Assembly: GCA_030602965.1 (NCBI GenBank)
Contig: JAUVYS010000078.1
Coordinates: forward strand, 1 to 6,243
Length of the DNA stretch: 6,243 nucleotides
Direction of reading: 5' to 3'
Source: Candidatus Bathyarchaeota archaeon
GTDB lineage: Archaea; Thermoproteota; Bathyarchaeia; RBG-16-48-13; JAGMEO01
Made by a program: the position numbers and the translations under genes
Shown here: positions 1 through 4,438 of the stretch, in pieces
How the letters are laid out: the number at the start of each line of letters is the position of its first letter
How positions within the stretch are numbered: the first letter of the stretch is position 1
The notes under the pieces: model-generated
What the model was told of the DNA's origin: nothing
Seen by the model: the letters and a program-made list of their open reading frames with translations, nothing else
Database searches by the model: none

Positions 1-210
1 CATTATACGTCGGTGGTTATCAGGAACGCACGAAACAGAATAGGTGTAGTGCCTAGAATAGATGATTTGAGAGAGAAGCTTGAGCAAGCCGGAATAATCC
101 AGGTAACACACGACGACATCAACGAAGCCATAATGGCAGCATACGAAAGAAGAGACAGCTGGTTCGCGGGCATAACCCTAGAAGAACTCAACATCTTCCT
201 AGAAACCTAG
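1..210 (+). CDS. 3' end of an unknown protein gene
   Basis: The reading frame is open from the first base of the window and ends at a TAG, so this is the C-terminal part of a longer protein; about 69 codons are visible. A GTG at base 13 could serve as a start, but no SD lies before it and the frame continues upstream, so I treat the gene as truncated by the window edge. The visible part is mostly helical and charged, with a DDLREKLEQAG stretch and an ending FAGITLEELNIFLET. I do not recognise the family. It is the only plus-strand gene in the left half, and its TAG lies in a CTAG that also supplies the stop of the convergent neighbour. Confidence 0.7.
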   Translation, partial: HYTSVVIRNARNRIGVVPRIDDLREKLEQAGIIQVTHDDINEAIMAAYERRDSWFAGITLEELNIFLET

Positions 211-389
211 ATAGGTTCTTTCATCTCGTCAAAGAACTTAGTCGCTTCTTCATTGAAAAGCGCAAGTTTGTCTTTGAATTTCTCAAGGATTTCATTAGCC
301 TTTGGATTATGAGACTTCAACAAGAAAAGATTAAGGTATAGTTTCATCCATCTCTGTTCTAGTTCTTCAATATCATAAGTTAACGACAT
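207..389 (-). CDS. small helical hypothetical protein, 60 aa
   Basis: The protein begins MSLTYDIEELEQRW and is almost entirely predicted helix, with acidic, basic and aromatic residues (EILEKFKDKLALFNEEATKFFDEM) that suggest a helical hairpin or small coiled coil. There are two in-frame ATGs, at 395 and 389. I chose 389 because the SD (GGAGGGA, 398-404) is only two bases from the first ATG but eight from the second. The family is not recognised. It lies downstream of the four-gene operon ending at 443, separated by a T-rich stretch, with no clear TATA box of its own, so it may depend on read-through. It ends tail to tail with the plus-strand gene. Confidence 0.7.
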   Translation of the reverse strand: MSLTYDIEELEQRWMKLYLNLFLLKSHNPKANEILEKFKDKLALFNEEATKFFDEMKEPI

Positions 390-427
390 TTTCATTATCC
401 CTCCTCTACACTGTACCCCGTCAGTTT

Positions 428-441
428 TGCGTAAAAAAAGA
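428..441 (-). terminator. T-run terminator after the secreted-protein gene
   Basis: Just after the TAA of the secreted-protein gene the minus strand reads CTCTTTTTTTACGC, a run of seven T without a preceding hairpin. Archaeal RNA polymerase commonly terminates at such T-runs. It probably ends the four-gene operon, at least partly. Confidence 0.5.
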
Positions 442-442
442 G

Positions 443-1084
443 TTATGGAGTGAAACTATTCCATGTTTTTCCACCGTTTATGCTCCACCAGAATGTGTTA
501 TCAACAGGTAATATGTTAGTTCCATCGCTTCTATGTAAGACAACAACCCAATCAGTCGGCGGCGTGTTTTTCTGTAGCGTAAAACCGAACCATTCTCCTT
601 CACCGTAAAAGTCTCGTGTATGCCATTCGTAGTCTCCATCTGTGTCTTGTCTGATTTTCAGTTCTCCGATTCGGGTAGCCCACTTTACAATAAATCCGCT
701 GCCCCCTATAGATCTGGCAACGCCTACATCAGCATAGTAGCCATACTCGTAATGGTAATTTCCTCCAACTCCCCCGCTTGTGGTCATAGCAAAAATGTCA
801 TGTTCACCATCTAAGTCCACTCTCACTATATACGGCAAATTAGCGGGTGCGCTTGTGTTCCATCTGATTGATTGATCGCTGTAGTCGTACCAGAGATGGT
901 CAGGATTCAGAGACACAATCTTAGGTTTTGGCTCAGGCTTTACATATCTGCGCCAATACCGAGAATGACTCCAACCTCTTCGTCGTCTTCTTCTTCGTCC
1001 ACAAGCTTCAGCAATCGCAACCGACGACAATAACATAACGGTAACTAGCAGAATAGTTAATACAACAATTTTCTTATTTTTTAT
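443..1084 (-). CDS. secreted or membrane-anchored protein, 213 aa, with arginine heptad and apparent ATA start
   Basis: The first in-frame ATG (1036) has no SD and lies inside a hydrophobic segment. Extending the frame to 1084 adds 16 residues and completes a textbook signal peptide: MKNKK, a hydrophobic core IVVLTILLVTVMLLSSVAIA, and an AEA cleavage site at residues 25-27. The codon at 1084 is ATA, five bases after GGAGGTG, and its ATAA overlaps the TAA of the upstream gene, so I use it as the start. The predicted mature protein begins Cys28-Gly, then seven arginines (30-36) and a KPEPKPK linker. The rest is rich in Gly, Tyr and Trp and looks beta-rich. Residues 201-208, SINGGKTW, resemble an Asp-box (SxDxGxxW) with Asn for Asp. 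It is the last gene of the operon. A surface or virion protein is possible; no family is recognised. Confidence 0.75.
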   Translation of the reverse strand: MKNKKIVVLTILLVTVMLLSSVAIAEACGRRRRRRRGWSHSRYWRRYVKPEPKPKIVSLNPDHLWYDYSDQSIRWNTSAPANLPYIVRVDLDGEHDIFAMTTSGGVGGNYHYEYGYYADVGVARSIGGSGFIVKWATRIGELKIRQDTDGDYEWHTRDFYGEGEWFGFTLQKNTPPTDWVVVLHRSDGTNILPVDNTFWWSINGGKTWNSFTP

Positions 1085-1380
1085 GCTTCCACCTCCTTCA
1101 CATTATACTTGGCGATTTTTGCTTCTTTTATCCAGTAAAGCAAATTCAGGTGCTCCGGTAAATGTTTACGGACCACGGCCAAGCCGATCTTATGACCATC
1201 ATCCCGGGTCTCAGCGAAACCACATAAAATAAAGTCGTACTGCTTAAACTTGGAATTCATAATATTCCATTCTTGACTTGGATACTCTTTTTGTAGCTGC
1301 TCAACCACCGGACTTATCTCCTTCAGATGCTCCGCTTTGAATCCAATCAAGATAACCCATCTGCCAGAATACTTACCCAA
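1081..1380 (-). CDS. hypothetical protein, 99 aa
   Basis: The start is a TTG at 1380, overlapping the last eight bases of the preceding gene. GGAAGTGAT, a slightly imperfect SD, lies five bases before it. The protein opens with a strand-like GRWVILIGF, followed by a helix (EHLKEISPVVEQLQKEY) and another strand YDFILCGF, then a second helix and a basic C-terminus: an alternating beta/alpha pattern that suggests a small globular cytoplasmic protein. No signal peptide, membrane segment or metal-binding motif is visible. Overlaps on both sides show translation coupling with its neighbours. I do not recognise the family and assign no function. Confidence 0.72.
   Translation of the reverse strand: MGKYSGRWVILIGFKAEHLKEISPVVEQLQKEYPSQEWNIMNSKFKQYDFILCGFAETRDDGHKIGLAVVRKHLPEHLNLLYWIKEAKIAKYNVKEVEA
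1088..1097 (-). promoter_or_regulatory. ribosome binding site that fixes the ATA start
   Basis: The minus strand reads AAGGAGGTGG here, inside the last codons of the 99-aa gene. GGAGGTG is five bases from the ATA at 1084 and more than 50 bases from the ATG at 1036. Its strength and spacing are the main reason for choosing the ATA. Confidence 0.65.
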
Positions 1381-1720
1381 CTTTTATCACTTCCACTAAG
1401 CAAGGTTTTTGTGAATTTTTAACTGGTTTCCTGGACACTCTCAAACAAGAATCTTCTAGGGCACAACTGAATCTTATATGTCCAAAGTGGCTTAGACTAC
1501 TCCACATAACACTTTCTTCCTGCTCCCGGGTTAAATGCGCGCGCGGAAAACGAAGGTGCCACCCATTGTCGCTCCGCATTATAACTGCTGTATCTCCTAA
1601 AGGAAACATAGCTGCCAATCTTCGGGCTTCCATGCGTACTAGCTCTAGCATATTGTCCCACATTGGACCCGTTCTAGTGAACCATGATCTGCCGCTATCG
1701 TAATCAAGGAATACTCTCAT
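1373..1720 (-). CDS. hypothetical protein, 115 aa, with an NGWHLRF motif
   Basis: The ATG at 1720 lies one base beyond the TAA of the 305-aa gene, and a strong SD (AAAGGAGGA) lies about eleven bases before it. The protein begins MRVFLDYDSGRSWF and carries a central MRSDNGWHLRFPRAHLT (about residues 48-64), then SHFGHIRFSC and a basic CLRVSRKPVKN. A Ser/Gly-rich turn followed by His and Arg on a strand resembles small archaeal proteins of the S-x-x-G-x-H-V-R type, which also recalls the core of archaeo-eukaryotic primases. The acidic pair DYD near the N-terminus is compatible with that idea. The protein is much shorter than any known primase, so this is only a lead. Tight spacing with both neighbours places it in the operon. 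Confidence 0.75.
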   Translation of the reverse strand: MRVFLDYDSGRSWFTRTGPMWDNMLELVRMEARRLAAMFPLGDTAVIMRSDNGWHLRFPRAHLTREQEESVMWSSLSHFGHIRFSCALEDSCLRVSRKPVKNSQKPCLVEVIKVG

Positions 1721-1721
1721 T

Positions 1722-2639
1722 TTATTTTAGTTCCTCCTTTACTCGTTCAATTTCTGCTTCTGTAGGATGATAGATCCATTTTTCTCGGCGCTCGTCCCAC
1801 TTCATTGCGCCGTCCTTATCAATAATCATCGTTCTTTCAAACCATACCCCCATCGTGTCAGATGATGGATCTGGGTTCGGTTCCGGCTCCTTCGATGATT
1901 CCCCTACGATAAGTTCTCCTACAGTTAAAGCCTCAGCTTTTGCGATAAAGTCTAAGGGAATCCTTTTTGTGTATGGAATTCCCTCTTTTGACCGTCTATA
2001 ACTTACAAGCGAGTCTTCGTGGGGAATGCCTTTTGGATCATCGAAGTATGCTAGGCTCAGTTGGTTTGGATGTCTCCATTTTGCCATGCCCTTCCAGAAT
2101 CCGATGAAATGGTATTTAGCAATTTCTATTTCCTCCTTTGTCAACCACCAAGTCCAGTCTACGAGCCCTGTTTCTGGGTCTATTATGCCGTCTATCTCAA
2201 AGAAGCCCTGGAACATGCCGGATGGCGTAGGAGCTCTTTCCATATTGTAGAGTCGAATATGAATTCTATGCAGTTTTGGTGGTTTAGGTTTTGGCGGAGG
2301 TTTAATTTTTGTACGAAAAAATCGTAGTTCTGTTGTTATTCGTTCCTCAAGGAGTGGTAGTTCAAGGATGCGTATGTGACGCATTTGAGTAAGTAGCCGT
2401 GTTCTTCGGCGATCTAGTTCGCGGATGCGGTCTCCGATGATTACTCGGGTGATGATGCTGACGTATGGGACTCTTCGTATTAGGGTTCGTTGTTCCCGGG
2501 CTATTCCTGAGATTTTGCCCAAGAATGAGAAGTAGCTGCTGCGTAAACGTTTCCTCTTGGCGCCTAATACCCCTAAAGATGAAAGCTCGGAGTACCATTC
2601 TTCATTCGAGACGACGCGCCATTGTTTAGGTGCAGCCAA
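1722..2639 (-). CDS. proline- and arginine-rich hypothetical protein, 305 aa, first gene of operon
   Basis: The frame opens with TTG at 2639; GAGG lies seven bases before it, and an AT-rich box lies about 21 bases upstream, so the mRNA may have a very short leader or none. Three parts are visible. Residues 1-115 are helical and very basic (AKRKRLRSS, RIRELDRRRTRLLTQMRHIR), which suggests nucleic-acid or protein binding. A proline linker PPPKPKPPK follows, then a central domain rich in Trp, Tyr and Phe (about 125-245; GLVDWTWWLTKEE, FIGFWKGMAKW). A second linker, EPEPNPDPSSD, leads to a C-terminal module ending in a charged helix. There is no signal peptide or membrane segment. I recognise no family. 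It heads the operon leading to the secreted protein. Confidence 0.8.
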   Translation of the reverse strand: MAAPKQWRVVSNEEWYSELSSLGVLGAKRKRLRSSYFSFLGKISGIAREQRTLIRRVPYVSIITRVIIGDRIRELDRRRTRLLTQMRHIRILELPLLEERITTELRFFRTKIKPPPKPKPPKLHRIHIRLYNMERAPTPSGMFQGFFEIDGIIDPETGLVDWTWWLTKEEIEIAKYHFIGFWKGMAKWRHPNQLSLAYFDDPKGIPHEDSLVSYRRSKEGIPYTKRIPLDFIAKAEALTVGELIVGESSKEPEPNPDPSSDTMGVWFERTMIIDKDGAMKWDERREKWIYHPTEAEIERVKEELK

Positions 2640-2654
2640 CAGAAAACCTCAAAA

Positions 2655-2666
2655 AGTATTTATGTG
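2655..2666 (-). promoter_or_regulatory. TATA-like box, possibly used on both strands
   Basis: The minus strand reads ATAAATACT about 21 bases before the TTG at 2639, so a transcript would start close to that codon. On the plus strand the same bases read TATTTATG, about 26 bases before the edge of the GC-rich island at 2690-2756. A nearly palindromic AT box could serve both directions. No experimental start is known; the position is inferred from the usual archaeal spacing. Confidence 0.45.
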
Positions 2667-2684
2667 TTCTTAACTCTTTTTACA

Positions 2685-2759
2685 TTATGCCTCCCCGTGG
2701 GCGTCGGCGCTGTGTAGGCTTTCGGGCTGAAGGGTCGAATCAAATACACGGGGCTTCAT
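2685..2759 (-). CDS. 24-codon micro-ORF in a GC-rich island
   Basis: An ATG at 2759 follows AGGTGAAAAAG, the same leader used by the next gene upstream, and the stop of that gene lies inside this SD. The frame codes 24 residues beginning MKPRVFDSTLQPESL and ends at TAA. There is no membrane segment or metal motif. The initiation site is convincing, but the peptide is very short and its base composition (about 60 percent GC) differs sharply from the AT-rich genes beside it. It could be a real microprotein, a leader peptide, the remains of a longer gene, or a chance frame over a structured RNA. I recognise no homologue. Confidence 0.4.
   Translation of the reverse strand: MKPRVFDSTLQPESLHSADAHGEA
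2693..2753. repeat. 7-bp inverted repeat bounding a GC-rich island
   Basis: CCCCGTG at 2693-2699 is exactly complementary to CACGGGG at 2747-2753. The 61 bases they enclose are GC-rich in an AT-rich setting, and contain a possible small hairpin GCG-TCGG-CGC (2701-2710). On the plus strand a TATA-like box lies upstream and a T-rich stretch (2759-2765) follows, the layout expected of a short structured RNA. It overlaps the micro-ORF on the other strand. Too short and without a proper T-arm to be a tRNA. Confidence 0.45.
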
Positions 2760-2764
2760 CTTTT

Positions 2765-2920
2765 TCACCTTTGATCTTGTTTCTCGACGTATGTCTTAAC
2801 ATCAACGGGATACTGTGGCATCACTTTTAGATCTGGATCATTAGACTCGATGAGCAAAAAAGCAAGAGTTTTTCCTTTTTGGGATATTGTTACTTTATAG
2901 AAAATCTTTTTTATTTCCAT
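2765..2920 (-). CDS. hypothetical small protein, 51 aa
   Basis: ATG at 2920 lies five bases after AGGTGA, in the 11-base leader AGGTGAAAAAG that recurs three times in this operon. The protein begins MEIKKIFYKVTISQKG and continues with strand-like TLAFLLIES, a DPD turn and a C-terminal KTYVEKQDQR. The pattern suggests a small two- or three-strand sheet followed by a helix. There are no cysteines, no signal peptide and no clear membrane segment. The TGA stop is part of the SD of the following micro-ORF, so the two would be translationally coupled. The family is not recognised. It is short enough to be missed by standard gene callers. Confidence 0.68.
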   Translation of the reverse strand: MEIKKIFYKVTISQKGKTLAFLLIESNDPDLKVMPQYPVDVKTYVEKQDQR

Positions 2921-2929
2921 CTTTTTCAC

Positions 2930-3103
2930 CTAAGTTTCTTCAGCCTCATTTCTATATTGTTTTCTCACAACTTTACACTCGTCACACCAAATCATTCTTG
3001 ACTTCCATTTTTTCCCTCTAATATCATGTGTCGTAGCGTAAGTTGCAGTAGCCTTTTTACAAACTGGGCAATAATGAAAACCTAAGTAATATTTTGACAC
3101 CAA
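2930..3103 (-). CDS. small four-cysteine zinc-ribbon protein, 57 aa
   Basis: The start is TTG at 3103, six bases after AGGTGA; a GTG one codon later is the alternative. The protein has two CxxC pairs, CPVC at residues 12-15 and CDEC at 40-43, the spacing of a small zinc ribbon. The loop between them is basic and aromatic (THDIRGKKWKSRMIW), and the C-terminal tail (KVVRKQYRNEAEET) is charged. Such proteins in archaeal viruses and plasmids commonly bind DNA, RNA or a transcription factor, but the target cannot be told from the sequence. Its TAG lies within the SD of the 51-aa gene. It is the best-supported of the tiny genes because the cysteine pattern would hardly arise by chance. Confidence 0.8.
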   Translation of the reverse strand: MVSKYYLGFHYCPVCKKATATYATTHDIRGKKWKSRMIWCDECKVVRKQYRNEAEET

Positions 3104-3113
3104 CCTTTTTCAC

Positions 3114-3272
3114 CTACTCATTTCTAAGCTCGCGGGGTAATGTTGGAAGACTCTTAACAAATTCTCTAACTTGTTGCTTCAATTTGATTGCGCCTTTTGT
3201 AAGCTTGCTGTCCTTTTCTTTACCATATTCTTGCCATAGAAAAACTAATTCATCCATGTCTTTAAACTTCAT
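3114..3272 (-). CDS. hypothetical small protein, 52 aa
   Basis: ATG at 3272 overlaps the TGA of the upstream gene in an ATGA, and GGAGG lies ten bases before it. The protein begins MKFKDMDELVFLWQEYGKEK and is mostly helical, with a long basic helix (LTKGAIKLKQQVREFVKSL) and a short proline-containing tail. The second Met (residue 6) is a weaker alternative start. No signal peptide or metal motif is present. The ending GAGTAG merges with the AGGTGA site of the zinc-ribbon gene. A helical binding partner or small regulator is possible, but I recognise no family. Confidence 0.7.
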   Translation of the reverse strand: MKFKDMDELVFLWQEYGKEKDSKLTKGAIKLKQQVREFVKSLPTLPRELRNE

Positions 3273-3439
3273 TTTTTCTGAGCCTCCAACTTCTCTATTT
3301 CGTCAAATAGATAACTCATAACGTCACTGATGTTGTCAACAATTTGAAGTGTGATTGATCGTCTGCTTCTCCAAAGCATTCTGTATGACCGAAGATAATC
3401 CATTTTCTCTTTCATCAACTCTTTATCTTTAACAGTCAT
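3269..3439 (-). CDS. hypothetical small helical protein, 56 aa
   Basis: ATG at 3439 overlaps the stop of the coiled-coil gene in an ATGA, and its own TGA forms a second ATGA with the next gene, so it is coupled on both sides. A purine-rich GAGGGAGAAG lies before the start. The protein begins MTVKDKELMKEKMDYLRSYR, has an arginine-rich middle (WRSRRS) and a C-terminal helix that ends LEAQKK. The whole chain could form two amphipathic helices. There is no membrane segment. The family is not recognised. Its last codons double as the SD of the next gene, in a junction nearly identical to the one between the ribbon-helix-helix and coiled-coil genes. Confidence 0.72.
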   Translation of the reverse strand: MTVKDKELMKEKMDYLRSYRMLWRSRRSITLQIVDNISDVMSYLFDEIEKLEAQKK

Positions 3440-3804
3440 GGTTTCTTCTCCCTCTTCTGTTCTTTGACATCCAGCAACCCTTGAGCATTAATATATGCCA
3501 TCATTGAACCGAAATGTTGAGACTTTGTTCTCATCAACTTAGCCATCAATTTTTTGTCAGGCTCTTTTGAAAGCGAAAGTTCCTCAAGGGCGGTTTCTAT
3601 ATCTGCAATCTTTTTAGACTCTCTTTCTTCCAAAAGTTCAAGTGTTGCAACCAAACCCTCAACATTATCTTCAATCTCTTTGACCTTGCGAACATCAGCA
3701 CTAAGTTCTTTAATGGACGACCAAGGATAAATTTTGTCTTGAATCGCCTTTAATTCTTCAATAAGTTCTTTCAGTGTTTTTGATGAAACCATTTCTTCAC
3801 TCAT
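3436..3804 (-). CDS. coiled-coil hypothetical protein, 122 aa
   Basis: ATG at 3804 lies nine bases after GGAGG and overlaps the end of the ribbon-helix-helix gene by eight bases. Nearly the whole chain is helical and highly charged: TLKELIEELKAIQDKI, then VRKVKEIEDNVEGLVATLELLEERESKKIADIE with hydrophobics at heptad-like intervals, then another helix near residues 80-105. This points to a long coiled coil or helical bundle, so oligomerisation is likely. There are no cysteines, no signal peptide and no membrane span. The tail is very basic (VKEQKREKKP). I do not recognise the family; coiled-coil proteins of this length can be structural or regulatory, and nothing here decides. Confidence 0.82.
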   Translation of the reverse strand: MSEEMVSSKTLKELIEELKAIQDKIYPWSSIKELSADVRKVKEIEDNVEGLVATLELLEERESKKIADIETALEELSLSKEPDKKLMAKLMRTKSQHFGSMMAYINAQGLLDVKEQKREKKP

Positions 3805-3952
3805 TTTTCTGAGCCTCCTTCTTTGCTTGTAAGTACTTGGTAATGAGTTCTATAATTACTTCGTTGGCTTTTCTTCCGCCACGTTCTTTTAGGACAATTA
3901 CAAGAAATTCTGTCCATGTTTTGTCAGGAATATTTATTGTGGTTTTAACCAA
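3797..3952 (-). CDS. ribbon-helix-helix (CopG/Arc-type) DNA-binding protein, 51 aa
   Basis: The start is TTG at 3952, six bases after AGGTGA, itself part of AGGTGATC, a full match to the 16S rRNA tail. The protein begins MVKTTINIPDKTWTEFLVIV, followed by LKERGGRKANEVIIELITKYLQ: a basic beta strand, a first helix, a GGRKANE turn and a second helix, the classic order of the ribbon-helix-helix fold. These proteins dimerise through the N-terminal strands, which enter the DNA major groove. The length of about 50 residues is typical. It is the first gene of the small-gene operon and sits beside a divergent promoter region with repeated ATAAAT elements, so autoregulation and control of the plus-strand genes are likely inferences. 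An antitoxin role is possible, but no obvious toxin follows. Confidence 0.85.
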   Translation of the reverse strand: MVKTTINIPDKTWTEFLVIVLKERGGRKANEVIIELITKYLQAKKEAQKNE

Positions 3953-3964
3953 ACTAGATCACCT

Positions 3965-4010
3965 ATAAATCAACGGATATAAGGATAAATGGCAATAAAT
4001 CTTAAATAAG
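3965..4010. promoter_or_regulatory. divergent promoter region with phased ATAAAT repeats
   Basis: This stretch separates the minus-strand small-gene operon from the plus-strand membrane genes. It holds CTTAAATAAG (4001-4010), TATA-like on both strands and about 26 bases before the plus-strand start region, and GGATATAAGG (3975-3984), which reads CCTTATATCC on the minus strand. ATAAAT occurs at 3965, 3985 and 3995, spaced by 20 and 10 bases, about whole DNA turns. This could be the binding site of the adjacent ribbon-helix-helix protein. Confidence 0.5.
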
Positions 4011-4040
4011 TGTTGTGGTTATCATTGTTTGTTGATAATT

Positions 4041-4394
4041 ATGGATTTAGAGATGCTGCTGAACTATATTTTGCAGGGCATCTTTTTGATTGTCGGCATT
4101 TACATTGGAGAAAGAGTGACTATGAGGGGACTGGAGAAGCGCCTCACTAGAATGTTCAATAAAAGCAAGACTGGCCAGAGGCTTTTGACTCTTATTAATA
4201 ACCCGAGCCTCGAAAAAGACGTGAATGCCCTGTTAAAGAATGCTGCCGGCTTTTTTGAGGAAGCAAGAGTCTTAGTTTCTAGTCCTGAAGCAAAAAACTT
4301 TTTTGCGAATGCTACCGAGTTGTTGAAGCAGTTTAGCTCTGAAGAGACGCCTAAAATGCTTGAGATGCCGGAGAAGCCGTCAAAGACGCCATAA
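4041..4394 (+). CDS. small membrane-anchored protein with N-terminal helix, 117 aa
   Basis: The frame is open from TTG codons at 4029 and 4032, but I prefer the ATG at 4041. No SD precedes any of them, and the TATA-like box at 4001-4010 places the RNA start near 4032, so the mRNA has almost no leader. The protein has one membrane segment near the N-terminus (about residues 5-22, LLNYILQGIFLIVGIYIG), followed by a basic stretch (RGLEKRLTRMFNKSKTG) that would stay in the cytoplasm. The remaining chain is helical and ends in a proline- and lysine-rich tail (PEKPSKTP). It looks like a membrane-tethered helical protein. I recognise no family. It is followed by a second small membrane protein with the opposite arrangement. 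Confidence 0.75.
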   Translation: MDLEMLLNYILQGIFLIVGIYIGERVTMRGLEKRLTRMFNKSKTGQRLLTLINNPSLEKDVNALLKNAAGFFEEARVLVSSPEAKNFFANATELLKQFSSEETPKMLEMPEKPSKTP

Positions 4395-4397
4395 CTG

Positions 4398-4410
4398 TAA
4401 TATATCAAAA
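4398..4410 (+). promoter_or_regulatory. TATA-like box before the 73-aa gene
   Basis: GTAATATATCAAA lies about 36 bases before the TTG at 4439, which would give a leader of roughly ten bases containing GGTGAT. The gene may therefore have its own promoter besides read-through from the preceding gene. Confidence 0.4.
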
Positions 4411-4438
4411 ACACAACATAATTAATGTTGGTGATTGT

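Noticed and set aside
2362..2598. Minus-strand frame of 78 codons inside the 305-aa gene
   Set aside because: It is wholly contained in another frame of a better-supported gene and has low-complexity, His/Arg/Thr-rich content typical of shadows.
2693..2753. tRNA-like appearance: 7-bp complementary ends and GGTCGAATC resembling a T-loop
   Set aside because: Only 61 bases lie between the ends, the would-be T-stem does not pair, and no proper anticodon arm forms.
3094..3321. Plus-strand frame of 75 codons
   Set aside because: It is the shadow of three minus-strand small genes that have SDs, coupled stops and a zinc-ribbon motif.
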